Below the pieces are notes generated by a model, which ran no database searches, was not told the DNA's origin, and saw only the letters and a program-made list of their open reading frames with translations. Shown piece after piece: positions 26,008-39,495 of a DNA stretch of 64,000 bases (position 1 is its first letter; every line of letters begins with the position of its first letter). Location: the NCBI RefSeq assembly GCF_021018895.1, contig NC_079384.1:1383640-1447639 (forward strand). Reading direction: 5' to 3'. This stretch comes from Seriola aureovittata (lineage: Eukaryota > Chordata > Actinopteri > Carangiformes > Carangidae). A program made the position numbers and the translations under genes.

Positions 26008-26140
26008 GCGTATGCTTACCACAATTTGTCATGCACCGAAGTCTTGGCTCCAGACACGCCCCTCCTCTTTGACCATTTTAGCTGGGAGTTAGGGGCGGAG
26101 TCAGACACTGCCAGGGTGGCAGACTCTCAAAGGCCGTATT
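25985..26140 (-). repeat. Dispersed fish repeat (CCATAGACTGTA family), inverted fragment
   Basis: AGCGTATGCTTACC complements GGTAAGCATACGCT-like sequence near 33000, and GGGGCGGAGTCAGACACTGC complements GCAGTGTCTGACTCCGCCCC near 56552. The fragment is truncated. Confidence 0.5.
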
Positions 26141-28500
26141 AGATATATTTCATATTTTATAATCGTTTGTATTTCATATTTCAAAGTAAAAATCAAATCA
26201 GTTTCAGTGGAGTTTAATGTATTATCAATTTTCAAATGTTGAAATGAAAGTTGGATTTTTTTATCTTTATATCATGGGTACATAAATACAAAATGAAAAA
26301 GGAATTAAATTATTGATTAAAGTATTGGCACCAACAAGCTTCCAGAGATTCTGACAACAGATTTTGGTGAACAAAACTATGTTTACTAATTTATTTTGTA
26401 GTTTATCTCAGATCTGTAAGAGTTCAGTATCCGGCGACCAGAAACACACAAAATCCAACATGCTCTTCTACTTCCTGCCACCAGGTGTCGCTAAGTTTCT
26501 CCCTCATCGGCCCTCGATGTGGCTGCAGAGAGGAGAACCCAAAGCAGCTTGAGCATGGTGTCACTGTGTTTCACATCATGCAGGGACTCTAATCAGAATC
26601 CGTTACACAGGGTTTCAGACATGTAGTCAAATATGGTGAACACAGTCACAGAAATATTAAACACAATGTATGCTAGAGTGAAGAAGAAGACAACTTCTTT
26701 GTGATTTTAAATGTGATTTATCACACAGCAGCTGTCAGAAACGTTGTCAGATGATGTCGCAGTCAAACAGTAACCTGAACCTGTAGATTCTCTCAGCAAC
26801 TAGCTTAAATACTTTTGATTAAAAATAGTATGCTGAGAGAAAATCTCTTCTCCACCCTGATATCTGACAACAGAAACTGCATCTTCGGTGCGGCTGCATT
26901 AAAAGAAAGTGTTGCTGACCAGAGCGGCTGAACACAGATTTAATGGGCTGACACTCAATAGTCCTGAGAACTGAGCCGACTCTGAACCTTCTCCAGACTT
27001 AAAAAAAATATATTTATTTTTTCATGTCTGTGTCACATTCAGATTCGGCCTAGACAGAGGGAGGTGTGTTTTTTTTGATGAAGCTAAAACGTGCCATACT
27101 AGTTACATGATTTATATCGTTCAACCCTAGTGCAAATAACACCAACACCTTTACCTACATCAGACTGGTCGGCTATGACTCAAGTCCATGACTTCCTTTC
27201 CAAATTTCTTTGCAGCTTTTTCAGCAGTCATTGTTTTATTCCTGAAATGAATTATGCTGCTAACGCTGCTGTATCACAGATCGATACGATTGATACGAAC
27301 AGCTTCACCGAACTATCTTTAATCATTCGTTCCTATTAATTAAATGTAGAAATCACAGCACGTTTGGTCGTCTGTGTTCACATCACAACATCCACACAAC
27401 AAGGCGTTTTTTTTCCATTTGTTAGCTGCTGCTGTGAGTCCTCGCTGCGACTGCCACAGCTGTTCCAAGACTTTTAGCCTCCACGAGTGCGGCGCTGCCT
27501 ATGTGGCCTAAATTTGTATGCAACATCAATTATGTTGTCATCACGGCATAATTGGCAAAAACAATTTTGCGCTATATAAAATGGTTGTTGTTTCAAGCGG
27601 CCATCAAACTCTCCCTTCCCTCATGTTGCGAGCAGTGCTGTATACGTTTCACAGACTGGTGATGCAGAAGCGTAAATGATCACAGGGTGATGTATACTCA
27701 CAACCTCGATGCACATCAGCCACAGTGCTGTCGTGCAGTGCGCTGTGTAAGCTGAGCGCCACCTACAGATTTTATACAGTAGCACAGATCACGCTGCGAT
27801 GGGCAGACCCTCGTCCCCAGGATCTGAGGGTTGCCCGAAAAAACTCTCTCTTTCTCACTATTGTGGTCTTGTCTTCACCTTTTTTGTAATCACGTAATAC
27901 TGGTAAGAAATGATCACATTATCACATCCATTTATCGCAATAATAATACAGTATACGGTGACTAAATCCACACACTTGGTGGCCGACGTGGTTCGATGTG
28001 TTTCCAGTCACAGTCTATAATTAAGGATTGTGAGTGTGTGGTCTTCTGGCAGCTCTGCTCAGATAGACAGATAGTTGTGTCTGTGGTGGAGCTGCCAAAC
28101 CGCAGGGAAAACAAGGCCAGTGAAGGTTTTTAACATCCCATTCCCTTTTGCCGTGTTCTCCTCGCTCATACAAGTGTTTCTGAGTGAAACGGCAACTAAG
28201 AAAAACATCCTCCTCATCCTCCGCCACCTCCCCCACTTAGCCCACCCCACAGCCTTTCATTGAGCCAAAGCTGTGACTTCAAGGTCCAATATGATGTTTC
28301 ATAATCGAAAATGCAGAAAATTCTCCCTCTCTCCCCCATCTGCAGATGTGTGGTGGCTGTTGCGTGTCCTTGAAAAGTGAACAAAGAGAAATATTCAAAC
28401 TTTTTAAAGCAAAATATCCCTCTGAAATGGCAGCCTGCGGGAGGACAGGTGGGTGGTGGTCATGGAGGAGGGGGAGGGGTCCAATGGGTATGGTGGTGTA

Positions 28501-28502
<2 letters not shown>

Positions 28503-28553
<51 letters not shown>
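28503..28553. repeat. (TG)25 microsatellite
   Basis: Uninterrupted TG repeat, followed 109 bases later by a long AT repeat. Confidence 0.95.
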
Positions 28554-28555
<2 letters not shown>

Positions 28556-28658
28556 GTTCATTGATGATGTTATTGACTCCCTTATTAAATCTACACATGC
28601 ATTTGTATTCATAGTATTTATTACCACCACTTGACATTTGTGCTGATGAACATACATG

Positions 28659-28661
<3 letters not shown>

Positions 28662-28721
<60 letters not shown>
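28662..28721. repeat. (AT)30 microsatellite
   Basis: Uninterrupted AT repeat of 60 bases, self-complementary and able to form a cruciform. Confidence 0.97.
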
Positions 28722-28725
<4 letters not shown>

Positions 28726-29544
28726 GTAGCTCACACAACGCTGTCCTTATGCCGACATGATACGTCTATTAGTATTACAACTTCAATTATCACCTATGGT
28801 AAGAAGAAACACAAGATGATCGGATGGTTTTAATTCGTTTATCTAAACCACTTTGTGTTTGCTGAAATTAAGAAGAAAATGTCCACTGCACTCACCTGTT
28901 CAATCAGGTCAAAGGTCAAGTTCGTCTGTGAAATGTAATAATTTATAGTTTTCCTTCATTCCCTATCCCAAATAAATGTTTAATGTGTTTCGAGCATGAA
29001 AATGTTTTTAATTACATTATTACAGAGGCCAGTTTGTGCCAATTTGTGCCATTGTAGTCTACAAAATAATAGAACCTCCTGTTGGTATAACACAATATAG
29101 TTCAACAGCACCGCGAACCGCAACCTCCAGTAAACATTATAACCTTCATGAAAGAGGATTTATTGAAGGGCTGTTGCATTAGTTTTAACCAGGTGGAATT
29201 ATTAAACTGCCAGCTGAGGGTATTGTCAATAATATGAATGCAAAACAACTTATCAGATATTTATTCAGGTTGTGAATCACCATCATTTATTCACAAATCC
29301 AGAAACATGCATTCGTCATTATCATTAACGTAATATTACTCTTTTTGCCTTTTAAATCTCATTTCAAAGTCAAAACTTTATCAGTAATTCATAGAAAATA
29401 AAACCAAATCATCTGCATATATAGAAAATACTCATCATGACGCTGTCAGTCGTGCAGCGTCTGTATGCAAGTCTATTTTCCAGGCTGAATGTTGTACTAC
29501 CTGCTGCCATTAAAAACATTACAGAACCTGGGGGTTAAATTATG

Positions 29545-29649
<105 letters not shown>

Positions 29650-30450
29650 TGTTCAGCTCTGCTTTCCTGGAGCTGCCTCACAGTCTAATCTGAAAATGAA
29701 ACACCTTGGTCTTTTAATAAGTGCTAAGATATTCCAAATATTATTCCACCAGCGGGTTGGCTCCAGTGTTCAACATTCAACCATCCTGTTATTGTCTGAT
29801 TAAAAAGAGCCTTTTAGAAGTTATTCTTATTTACACTGTTCTAGAAGTTGAGCTTTAAAATTCTGATACCAGTGCGTTTATGCCAATATAACATTCCTTT
29901 AAATCTGACATAAAAAACACATAGTGCATCATGGGAAATCCAGTCAGACGTGGCAATACAAGACGCCCACGTTAAAGGACCAGTGTGCTGAATGATTTAG
30001 CGGTCGGCAGTATAGTAAAGCAGACCAGAAGTGTTTTGATCGATTTCCTTCCTTTCAGGCAGCCGCTGCTTTGTGTTCATTTCAGCCTGACCGGAAATGT
30101 CGGTGATTCATCAAAGGGAAGAATTCATCTCTTTTATGTTTTTTGAGTAAGGTACTATACTGAAAACACTTGCTGTTGGTATAGTCAAAGACACTCATCT
30201 GAGGGAACTTCCTCTATAACATTAACTTTAATACAACAACCGCATTTCCATGTTTGTTTTATTGTTTGCCTTTTAATTAAATGACAGTATAACTTATAGC
30301 TTATCGTTGCTTTTCACCAAATAACAATCAGATCTCACACTGCAAACAATGTTCATCTCAACAAGGCAATTAGTCTCATACTTCAGCCTTAATGTTACAT
30401 TTCTCCACCAACAGTTTTTGTTGTTTCATTAACAGCAGCATCAAGTCTTT

Positions 30451-30887
30451 CATAAAGGAGCTATCTGTAAGTTTTACTACTGCTACATAGCTAAGGTTAG
30501 CATCAGCAGCTGTTTACTTACCAGTCTAGAAGAAACATTGTGAGTTCAGCATCAAACATCGTTCTTTTATTCACCAACAGCTGTCTCCAGAGGTTGAATC
30601 CTGCAACAACCCTCTTGTTTTGCTTCTATTTCTATCACTTTTTCTCTTGCACTGAAGTTAGCATGCTAACCAGCTAGCCCAGGCCCGGTCAGACTGTCTC
30701 GTCGCTTTCCGATACCGGGTCACTGTAGCGTCCAGTCTGCCCTGAAGAGGTAGCTGCTCAGAGGACGTATTATAACCTCTTTAAACATAACATGACTTAA
30801 GCTCTTGCCAAGACTGATAACTAAACAGCTGCTAATGCTAACGCTAGCTATCTATCTTCTGTCAGGGGATTTTATTATGGCTCCTGT
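30451..30887 (-). mobile_element. MITE-like element with long terminal inverted repeats, copy 2 (inverted)
   Basis: The left end ATAAAGGAGCTATCTGTAAG and the ACAGCTGTTTACTTACCAG motif match the copy at 9400. The central part matches the reverse complement of that copy, for example GAGGACGTATTATAACCTCT against its complement. The right terminal repeat is more diverged and ends near TTATGGCTCCTG. Confidence 0.75.
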
Positions 30888-31879
30888 TTCCAGAGTAACA
30901 TAAAATAAACTGGCAATTACAAATCTCTGCATCAACTTTGCAAGGTGCACATTTTACTGAAATGGATAAATCTCACTGGTCATCTGGAGGGAAGGAAGTA
31001 ATGTACTGATGGTATTTAATCAACATTCAGGGAATCATCAATCATCAAATTTGACTTCAATCGAGCCAACGTTTGTCCAGATATTTCTGTCCAACCAACT
31101 GACCGACTGCCTACCCAGGGAAGTGGTTGGCAATGATGTGTGCTTTGTATGTTTGTAGTCTGCAGCAGAATATTTGGTACAGGGTCTTTGTTTCTACAAT
31201 CAATAGCCAAACAGCATCATATCCATCACATCGGTATTGGACTGGACTCTTACAAAGACACATTTCAGTGGTACAAGTTGTTGGAGTGGAAGACACAGTC
31301 TGAATCATTTCTATTACAGGTGACTGACAGAGATTGTAAAGAGCGTCAAGAAAAACACCTATTTTGTGAAAAAGACAGAGTGAATCCTTTTCACTTCTGC
31401 TGAAATTCACAGACTCAACATCTGAGACCTGTCGTCTTTTAAGGAGCCATGTTTGCTCAACAACAGAAGACCACGAGTGAGAAAAAAAAGCTCATTCCCA
31501 TGGCCCATTATAATAATGTCATACCATAGTAGAGAACTTTCTATTCTTTCATTTTCACTGTCTCTTCACAAACAGTCAGTCAGACTCTGCAGTCTGGAAA
31601 AGGACTGACCTTTTATTCCTATTATCACCCGTTATTTACATCATCTTATGACACAATATGATGAAGAACAAAAAACCCGACATGGTGCATTCAAATAACA
31701 TTTGTGTGAGCAGATTAAATTACACCGATAAACTCCAGAGGAGGTTTAGAGAGTTCGCTGAAGGAGACGCCGCTCATTGCTAAAGACAGGAACCAGCTAT
31801 ATTTAATACAAATCTTGTTAAGTGTTTGAGAAGGATTCTCCATAGGCAGCGGTTCCAAATATTTTAAACCCCCATCAAT

Positions 31880-31881
<2 letters not shown>

Positions 31882-31942
<61 letters not shown>
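31882..31942. repeat. (CA)30 microsatellite
   Basis: Uninterrupted CA repeat. Confidence 0.97.
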
Positions 31943-31944
<2 letters not shown>

Positions 31945-32949
31945 TGTATGTCCTCTTTCAAACCCAGTCACACACACATGGAAAATCACATTGAGCTACT
32001 ATCGCTGCGGCAGATGATCGGTCACAGAGCTTTTGATGAGCAGAGCTTCTTCTGGTTTATTTTCTCTTCCCCCTAATTATCATTAATCACTATTAAATGG
32101 CACATTTCGCCCACATCTGCACCATGGAGTCCCAGCGGTGGATCTTCAATTAAAATCACATCAGAACATCACTGCATGGCTTGTTCTGAAAAAAACAGAT
32201 ATTCATATGACTAAATAAGAAAGCTGACTAAATTACCACAGCATTAACACAGATGATGATGGTTTCTCGGGCTTTGGCAGTGGTCTGTCCTGCCAGTAAG
32301 ACACCTGAGTGAAACCAGGCAGGTGGGCAGCTCCTTGTGCATAATCATACTGTGGTCGGTGTGAAAGCAGGCCTTGTCTGTTTGTTGGTTTTATGGATCT
32401 ACACTCCAGTTAATCTGAAGGAGGAAGGACAGATGGCTGGAAGTTGAGATTGAGAGTGTCATTTCCAGCCCAGCGCTTTTAAACCCCCTCTCACCGTTAA
32501 CGGCGAACACCTCTCTTCCACTATCGACTTGCTGTCTTCATATTTCCCTGCCCCACGGGCCGGGCCAGCCATTATGCCATAAAGAGGCTGTCATGACCCC
32601 CCCCCCCCCCCCCCCCAACAACCCGACACACAAACGAATACTCTCTCACACACACTCCTGAGAGCACGAGCCAGCCAAGCAGTAGTGACCCTTCACACCC
32701 ACTTCAGTGTCGTCTCAAACCCCCCACCCCCCCAGTGTGGCTTCTCGTCCAGGTTAACTGACTGCAGCCTGAGAGCTTGTGGCAGTGACACACTGAAGAG
32801 ACATTAGTGTGATAATATTGGTCCAGAGCTTTTCCACCAAGACCAGCATTAAACTGTGACGGTTTCCATCGGAGACCCTTCAGAAAATGAACTAATTTAA
32901 ATGTTCACAACAGGATCACAGCTGTGAAAAGATACACAAGAACATTAAA

Positions 32950-33225
32950 ACCATAGACTGTAGATAAAGGTGGACATCGCCTCGGACGTCGGATTGCTGC
33001 AAGCATACGCTCACCCACCTGTCACACAAAGAGGCCACGCCCTCAATCCTCCATAACTTCAGTCCTTAATAAAATGTAAACAGGTGAGTTATATATACAG
33101 TTTTTGTACCAGGCTGTAAACATGTTTATTTCTGCTGTAAAGTTTTAACATGGGAGTCTATGGGGACTGACTCACTGTTGGAGCCAGACTCTAGTGGCCA
33201 TTAGAGGAACTGCAGTTCTTTGGAT
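32950..33225 (+). repeat. Dispersed fish repeat (CCATAGACTGTA family), copy 1
   Basis: It starts ACCATAGACTGTAGATAAAG and contains GGCTGTAAACATGTTTATTT, GGGAGTCTATGGGGACTGAC and GGAGCCAGACTCTAGTGGCC, a set that recurs in many fish genomes. Parts recur at 56455 and, inverted, at 26030 in this window. Confidence 0.6.
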
Positions 33226-33429
33226 TTATATGTTGGCTTCATCTTTCGGCTTCAGAGGTTGATGCTTGGTTGCCACTTAAATTGTCTTAAACTGCAGCTT
33301 CTGGTTCTTCAGTGTTGATGCTTCATGTTTCAGCCCTGGAGGTTGACGCTGGGTTAAAGTCACTGAAAGATGAAGTCATTAACATCTCAATACAATGGCA
33401 ACCGTCCAGGGATGATATCCCACCCCCTG

Positions 33430-33515
33430 GCAACCTTCATTGCCATGGTTACTATAATAGCTGTCATGGCTTGGTTAGGTTTAGGAAAAGATCATGATTT
33501 GGGTTAAAACGCTCT
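33430..33515 (+). repeat. CATGGTTAC-rich repeat, second copy
   Basis: GCCATGGTTACTATAATAGC, GTTAGGTTTAGGAAAAGATC and GATTTGGGTTAAAA match 24603-24668 with few changes. Confidence 0.55.
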
Positions 33516-34979
33516 TTTCGACACTTTTCCCTTCGCTCCTGTCATCAGACCACTAGATGTCGCCTAGCAACAAAACGTAACTATGGGTCATAATAACCTG
33601 CTGGGCTCATTTTTTACAGGACAGGCTCCACAATCAATTTTCTCAACAAAGAAAGAGCTGAATAAAGATCTCAACTCACTCTTTGAGTTTCAGTTTCTAA
33701 TTTCACTTACAAATATTGAAAGATGAACCGGAGCAGATTTGATGAGGGATTTGAATTTGATGAGCAGTTTCAGCTCTGGATTCCTATTCGATGAAGTGCT
33801 ATTGAACCCCAACCCTAATTTGTTCTAACTCTGAAGAATCTCTCACGCCGTATTATGTGTTCTGTCTGCAGCTCTGTCATCATCACAATCTGCCCAGTGG
33901 TGTTAGAAACACAGTGACAGACTGTACCTGTTAGACGTGTTTCTGTATTCAGTCGTTAGCATGAGTCTGCTTGAACAGAGGGAAGCTGTGTCTAATTACA
34001 CCCTCTGTTTTCTCCCTTCTTTCTCTCTGCATCCCCCTCTTTTTCTTCTCCATTTGGCAGACGTTCTCACTTTATTATGGCCCACGCTGGCCTTTTATTG
34101 CCCACCAGCAGCAAACTTTGTGCAATTTGTCATTGAGGGATGTGTGGATGAGTTCTTTTGGCTGCCTCTGCTGCTCTCACCTAAAAATCTAATCAGATCA
34201 GCGTAGGGCCCTAATCACTTCCTCTCTCGCCTTGATTGCATTTATAGACGTTCTGTCGCTCTGCGCTCCCCCAATCGAGCATTTCATAATTGCTCTCCTC
34301 TTGCATTTGTTTATTTATATCCTCCAGTACAGTTGGTGCCAGGCTTTTCTGCCAATGAGCGAGGATGAGAAGTTTATGGAGGTGGGGAGAGAAAGACTGA
34401 GAGCCTCTGGGAAGGATCTCAAAATCATTACCACGCCTTTGTGCTCGAAATAAGCCCTTTACCGCCTTTATATTCATAGCAGATCGTTGTCTACTTAAAT
34501 ACAGACATACTACAGCCTTAAGGCATTAAATTAGGCGCTTTATATAGCGTTATAGTGGTATGGCTGTAAGTTTTGCCAATTTAGGTCAAGAGAGGTTGAT
34601 ATTTCCGGGACTCAGCTGGAGCGCTGCGGTTATACTGAATGAACAGTATTGACAAGGAAATCTTTCCTTTCCCTATTTTTTTCAGGCTTATTGGTGAAAT
34701 AGCCAGTAGGACACACTAGTCCATTACTGTCCAGACTCTCTTAATCTGACAACGCATGAAGGTACGCCTGCATTGAAAGTGGGAGTTTACACGGAGAATG
34801 GCCTTGCGATTTTGTGTCCGACAGTTTTTGCAGTTTTCCTACTGTGCAGAAGAGAAAGTGAATTTCTCTCTTAAACTCTCTTTTCAATATTTGAATGCCT
34901 TCGAGGAGAAACTGTCCAAAAGTGTCACAGTTTGCCCAGACGCTTTTTGTTTGAACACTTTTGGACTTTGGACTCTTTT

Positions 34980-35420
34980 GGACATTTTATGTTTGATTGT
35001 TTTGGATTTGATTTATTTCCTGTTTTATTTTAAAATCACTTCCCTTGTGCGTCTCATGTTAGCTACTTCCTGTCTTTGTGTTGTTTCCCTCCTTGTTAAT
35101 TATCTTAATGTCTTCCACCTGTGTTGTATTACCCTGGTCTTCCTTGTGTACTTAAGTCTCTGTCTTCCCCTTCGTCTTCGTCTTCGTCTGTCGTCCTACA
35201 GTTTTCATCCTGTTTTACTTTCCTACTTCTGTTTTGCCTCCGTGTTCTTCCAGTGTTTTCTTGTGGACTTCTGTTTGCCTTCGTGTTTCCCCTGCTCCGG
35301 TGTTTCCTAACTGTGTCCTGTTGGTTTTTTATTCTTTGTTTTGTAAGTTTCTGGGGTTTTCTTGCGATTAAACATTATTTTCCACGACCCCCTTTTTCGG
35401 TTGTCTGCATTTTACGTCCA
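34980..35420 (+). repeat. T-rich dispersed fish repeat
   Basis: TCTTCCACCTGTGTTGTATT, GTGTACTTAAGTCTCTGTCT and TTCCCCTTCGTCTTCG followed by many CTTCCTG- and TGTTTTC-type words match a T-rich repeat I know from many fish genomes, of uncertain class. It explains the hydrophobic open frames here (34798-35310 and 35121-35549), which I do not regard as genes. Confidence 0.5.
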
Positions 35421-35634
35421 ACTATCGTGAGAAAAAGTCTGCGCTGTTATCCCCATATCTTTGATTTGTCAAGTGGCATCACCAGGGAAGATACAAAGAG
35501 TCTGCTGATTTCTGTGGGTCAAAGACTTCAGGTCGTCGTTGACTGCTAAGGCGAAGGCTTGGTACTTTAATGTCGCATACATTAGGAAAAAACTGTGTAA
35601 CTGTCCAGAAACGTAATATCTGGGCTGGCATACC

Positions 35635-35795
35635 TCAGCCTTCATAGGGTGGCCTTGGGGTTAAGGCACAATCTAAAAACCACAACGTCCCCAGACACTG
35701 TCACTCTCCATCTCAATGTCCCTTCTTTTCCTGTCATCTCTCAACTGTCAACTTGCTAATAAAGACACAAAATGGCCACAGAAACAAACCATAAA
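35635..35795 (+). repeat. Degenerate tRNA-derived SINE copy
   Basis: GGGTGGCCTTGGGGTTAAGG recalls a SINE head. TCCCTTCTTTTCCTGTCATC, TCTCAACTGTCAACTTGCTA and AATAAAGACACAAAATGGCC match the usual SINE body and tail order. The B-box is lost. Confidence 0.5.
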
Positions 35796-36397
35796 AACAC
35801 ATGTTCCCCACGGATCCATCTCTGAACTCCCCGTCTCTGCGCTCTTTGTCAGAACAGGTTTTAAAACCACTTTTACAGGTGGGACGTTGAGCCGTGCCTC
35901 CTGCCCACGTCCAAACATCATTAAAAAGCAGGAATATTGAACAGCTGGAGTGGATGAAGCATCTGTGTCAGTGAAACATTAACCTCATGCTGGGAGATGG
36001 TTTATCCTCTCTCACCTCAGCCTGTGAGAGCTGGCTGGCCTTGGATCAAATGATGACAGCATCCCTGCCTTTTTATCTCCCTTATTACTTACTATCCGCA
36101 TCTACAGCGAGTATAAAATGTTCCCGAACACCAAGTCTTTCCATTAAACTGACTGTCTCTGAGAATCCATGGGAGAGATTTGATCCCATATCGATTTTCC
36201 CTTTTAAATCATCTGACATGTAGCGGCGAGGAAGGATTTAGCAGAATGAGGGATTCTTGACACAAGGCAACCAAGATATAGATTTTCTAGAAGGGTGTTC
36301 AACTCCACTATTTCTAATTTGTACTCAGCGCGGAGATCAGCCTTGTGTCTCACTCTCATAGTGGTTAAATTGTCAGATTGTGATTTCCTGTCAGTAA

Positions 36398-36553
<156 letters not shown>

Positions 36554-37489
36554 TAACTGCCTGTGTGCAAATATGTAAGTTTTATCTACTTGAATTGAAT
36601 TTTATCTTGACATGCCCCAGCAGCTGCTATGACGACATTTTTTGTAACAGCTTATACACTGGAGAGAGCAGCAGAATACTAATCACTGCATCGGACAAGA
36701 GTTTTCTATGTTCCTCTACAGTTTAATCAGACTTTAAAAGCGTCAGCAGACAGCTATGGTATACAACACACAGATGGAACGTGTAGGGAGAAACAAAACA
36801 GGGCTTAACATCATGTTCAGCGCAGACAAGACTCAATTAAAGGTGAACCACGCGTTCATTCAAGTGTAGAAACACTGTGTTTTCCCTCTTAATTTCAGTC
36901 CCTCTCAAGCTGTAAACAACGTCTGCAGCAGCGTTTAGCTTTAAATTATTAACTCTTTGATGCAATGTTTGTCTGGACTTGCAACCTGCATCTGACACGG
37001 AATCATAAATCAGTCAAACGTGACACACACACACACTGAGAAGAAAATCTTGCCTCCAGAAGATCAAATTGAATTGCTTCAGTAAAATAATCCAAATGAT
37101 TGTTGTCTGCAGGTGTAGCCTGTAGCTAAGTGGCTGACTCCATGGCAACATAACACCTTTACATGAGCCAGGGTATGATGGGAGGCCTGGTGGCAGAATC
37201 CCAAATCATACTCATTCCAGAGGAAAGTAAGAAAATGGAGAAAAAAAATAATGGGCCCTTTTTTCACAGCAGACATTTTGACTTGGCATGATGGGAAAAG
37301 CACAGGTGTTAGCAATAACGCTAACAACAGGAATGTCCACTGAGGCATCTAAATGGAATTCAGACATTCAGTTACTATTTATTATTATTTACACCTGTGT
37401 TTTTCCTACTGTGACATTAACAAACCTGTAGGAGAGACAAAGTACATTCATAGAAAGTCTGACTCCTGAAACATGGCCATGAATAGTTT

Positions 37490-37840
37490 TTATTTATGAA
37501 TTTTATTTATTTATGAAAAAACTTTTTGCCTTTAAATTCTCCTCCGTTCACCTGGGCTTAGTTTTTCAGGTACTTGGCAGGTATGTTGATCCAGCACAGT
37601 TCTTCTGTGGATTCAGTCTCTCTTCATATAATCCCAGACTGACTCCATGATGCTGAGTTCAGGGATCCTTAGGGTCCAGACCATCTGTTGCAGGAGTCTG
37701 AAGATCTTTCTTTGTGACTGTATGTTCGGGCTCGTCATCCTGGGACTGATCAGATTGTTTTGTGCCATGGAGAAGATTCTGTGAGCAAGACTCTGTGGTA
37801 TTGATTACACTAATAAAACTAATAAAACAGAAGACTGAGG
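37490..37840 (-). pseudogene. Tc1-like transposase C-terminal remnant
   Basis: Read on the minus strand, the sequence gives pieces such as IPELSIMESVWDYMKRD, matching the region of Tc1-type transposases around the last acidic catalytic residue. Further on come remnants of the C-terminal WINIPAKYLK-like end, out of frame. It is broken by stops and frameshifts and is followed directly by the TTAA-flanked element at 37847. Confidence 0.65.
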
Positions 37841-37846
37841 CATGTC

Positions 37847-38310
37847 TTAAAGCTCCTCTAGTCTAAAGGTCTGTGTCCATGTGTAGTGTGATTATAGATC
37901 AGCTCTAGCTTCTATATTAATACTGTGAAAGTATCAAAGCCTCAGTCCACAGAGAAATGCACACAGCCTGTATTCAGAAACTGAGCCTTAAAACCAGCCG
38001 TCAGGACTTCTGGAACTTTGTGATGTCACAACAAAGCAGTCACCAAGCCCCGCCCACCTGGACCCACCATCCAAACCTTGCAGGATTTGGTTTCTCTGAG
38101 TGTTTTTACCTGAAATCTGATATATTTTCATTGATCACTCAGAAAACAGTCAGCCAATCAGAAGATAGACTCAGAGCCTCCTCTCTTCTGATTGGCTCAC
38201 CGACCTGTTGTTACTAGAGCTGCAGAGAGAAGCCTGAGAGAGGAGATGTAAAACTTATGAATCAACACTTCAAATTAAATACAGAAGAAGAAGAAAATAT
38301 GGAGCTTTAA
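37847..38310 (+). mobile_element. TTAA-flanked MITE-like element, full copy 2
   Basis: This 464-bp element starts TTAAAGCTCC and ends GGAGCTTTAA, so a 10-bp terminal inverted repeat including TTAA is visible. No transposase is encoded. TTAA flanks recall piggyBac-type insertion, but the six-base inner repeat is too short to assign a superfamily. It sits in the intron between ca10 exons B and C, directly after a Tc1-like remnant. Confidence 0.8.
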
Positions 38311-39428
38311 AAACTTGTATTCAGCCAAAGAAAAAAACAGTTGTATTACTCACTTTTTGTGAATATTGGATTAAATATAAAAACTCGCACCAGTCACATG
38401 CACAAATGATGTAGCCTCACTTATATATGGCCGAACCAAGACATTAATAACCGTGCCATATGCCTGAAAATGAGGGGAGAGGAAACAGAGAGTGAGGTAG
38501 AATTAAATTATGCTAAATATGAATGGGATTTGGTGCATGATGCAATAGATTGTCAAAGTCATTGTATCATGGATGATTGATCTTTTAAGGCAGAGGATAG
38601 GGTCGGTATCTGTGTCAGTATTCAGCAGACACATATTGGTTTAAAGAAATCTTTCAGAAGTTCAATTCGCTCCCTCTCGTCCACTCTCCTGCTCCCTCTT
38701 TGTCTTTCATTGAAACTCTCTAAATGTTAAACTCAAGAACTCACGACTCACAAACAATTAGCAATCCAATTATCCTGCAGAGCCAAAACAATGTGCTCCT
38801 TGGCTTTGTGTCAGAGCCGAGCAGCAGTGCAAGGGGTGGTGTTATAGATCCCCTGTCTCTTTGTTGTGTATGAGAGGTTTCCATCTTGAACGAGAGGCTC
38901 AGAGATCAGAGAGGCAGCCAGCATCCTCAGCGCCGTGCGCACCAAGGCTGAAAAGTTCAGCTGCTAACTGCTAATTAGCTCCCCAATGTCGATGGGACCA
39001 TCATTTAGTCTTGAGGAGACAGAGGAGACGCTGACCTAGGTCAACCCTCCTCGATTCCCCCATCCAACCAGCAGGAGAGTGTGTGGGAGGAGATGTGAGA
39101 GGAGCTGGGCTCTGGAAGTGGAAACGGCCTCGTCTGCAGCTCCACACGGACGTCAGCTGTACCTGCCAGAGACAAAACCTGTATTATAATGATATTAAAC
39201 GACACGTCTTGCTGTTCTGAAATCTATTCATTGCATCTTAGAGGTGCTGCACATTTAATGACAACACAATAGAGTAGCAAAGTTTCAAAATAAGATTCCA
39301 AAAGCCACAGTTACAGAAATAAAAGCCCATTTCATTTGTTGACTGTTGTAGCACATCCACTCACGGATTTAACATTAAATTAATCTTCCAGTCATCAGCC
39401 TTTGTTATAAACCTTTGTTAGTAAAGCC

Positions 39429-39495
39429 TTTAAAGCTCCATGTTTCTTCTTCTTCTGTCTTTTATTTGTGAGCCAATCAGAAGAGATGAGACTCT
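39429..39495 (-). mobile_element. TTAA-flanked MITE-like element, inverted end fragment
   Basis: TTTAAAGCTCCATGTTTCTT and the following TCTTCTTCTGT are the reverse complement of the 3' end of the element at 37847. The match fades after AGCCAATCAGAAGAG. Confidence 0.6.

Noticed and set aside
34798..35549. Hydrophobic frames of 170 and 142 codons resembling a membrane protein
   Set aside because: The sequence is a T-rich dispersed repeat; T-rich codons give Phe/Leu/Cys runs, and there are no splice sites or conserved motifs.
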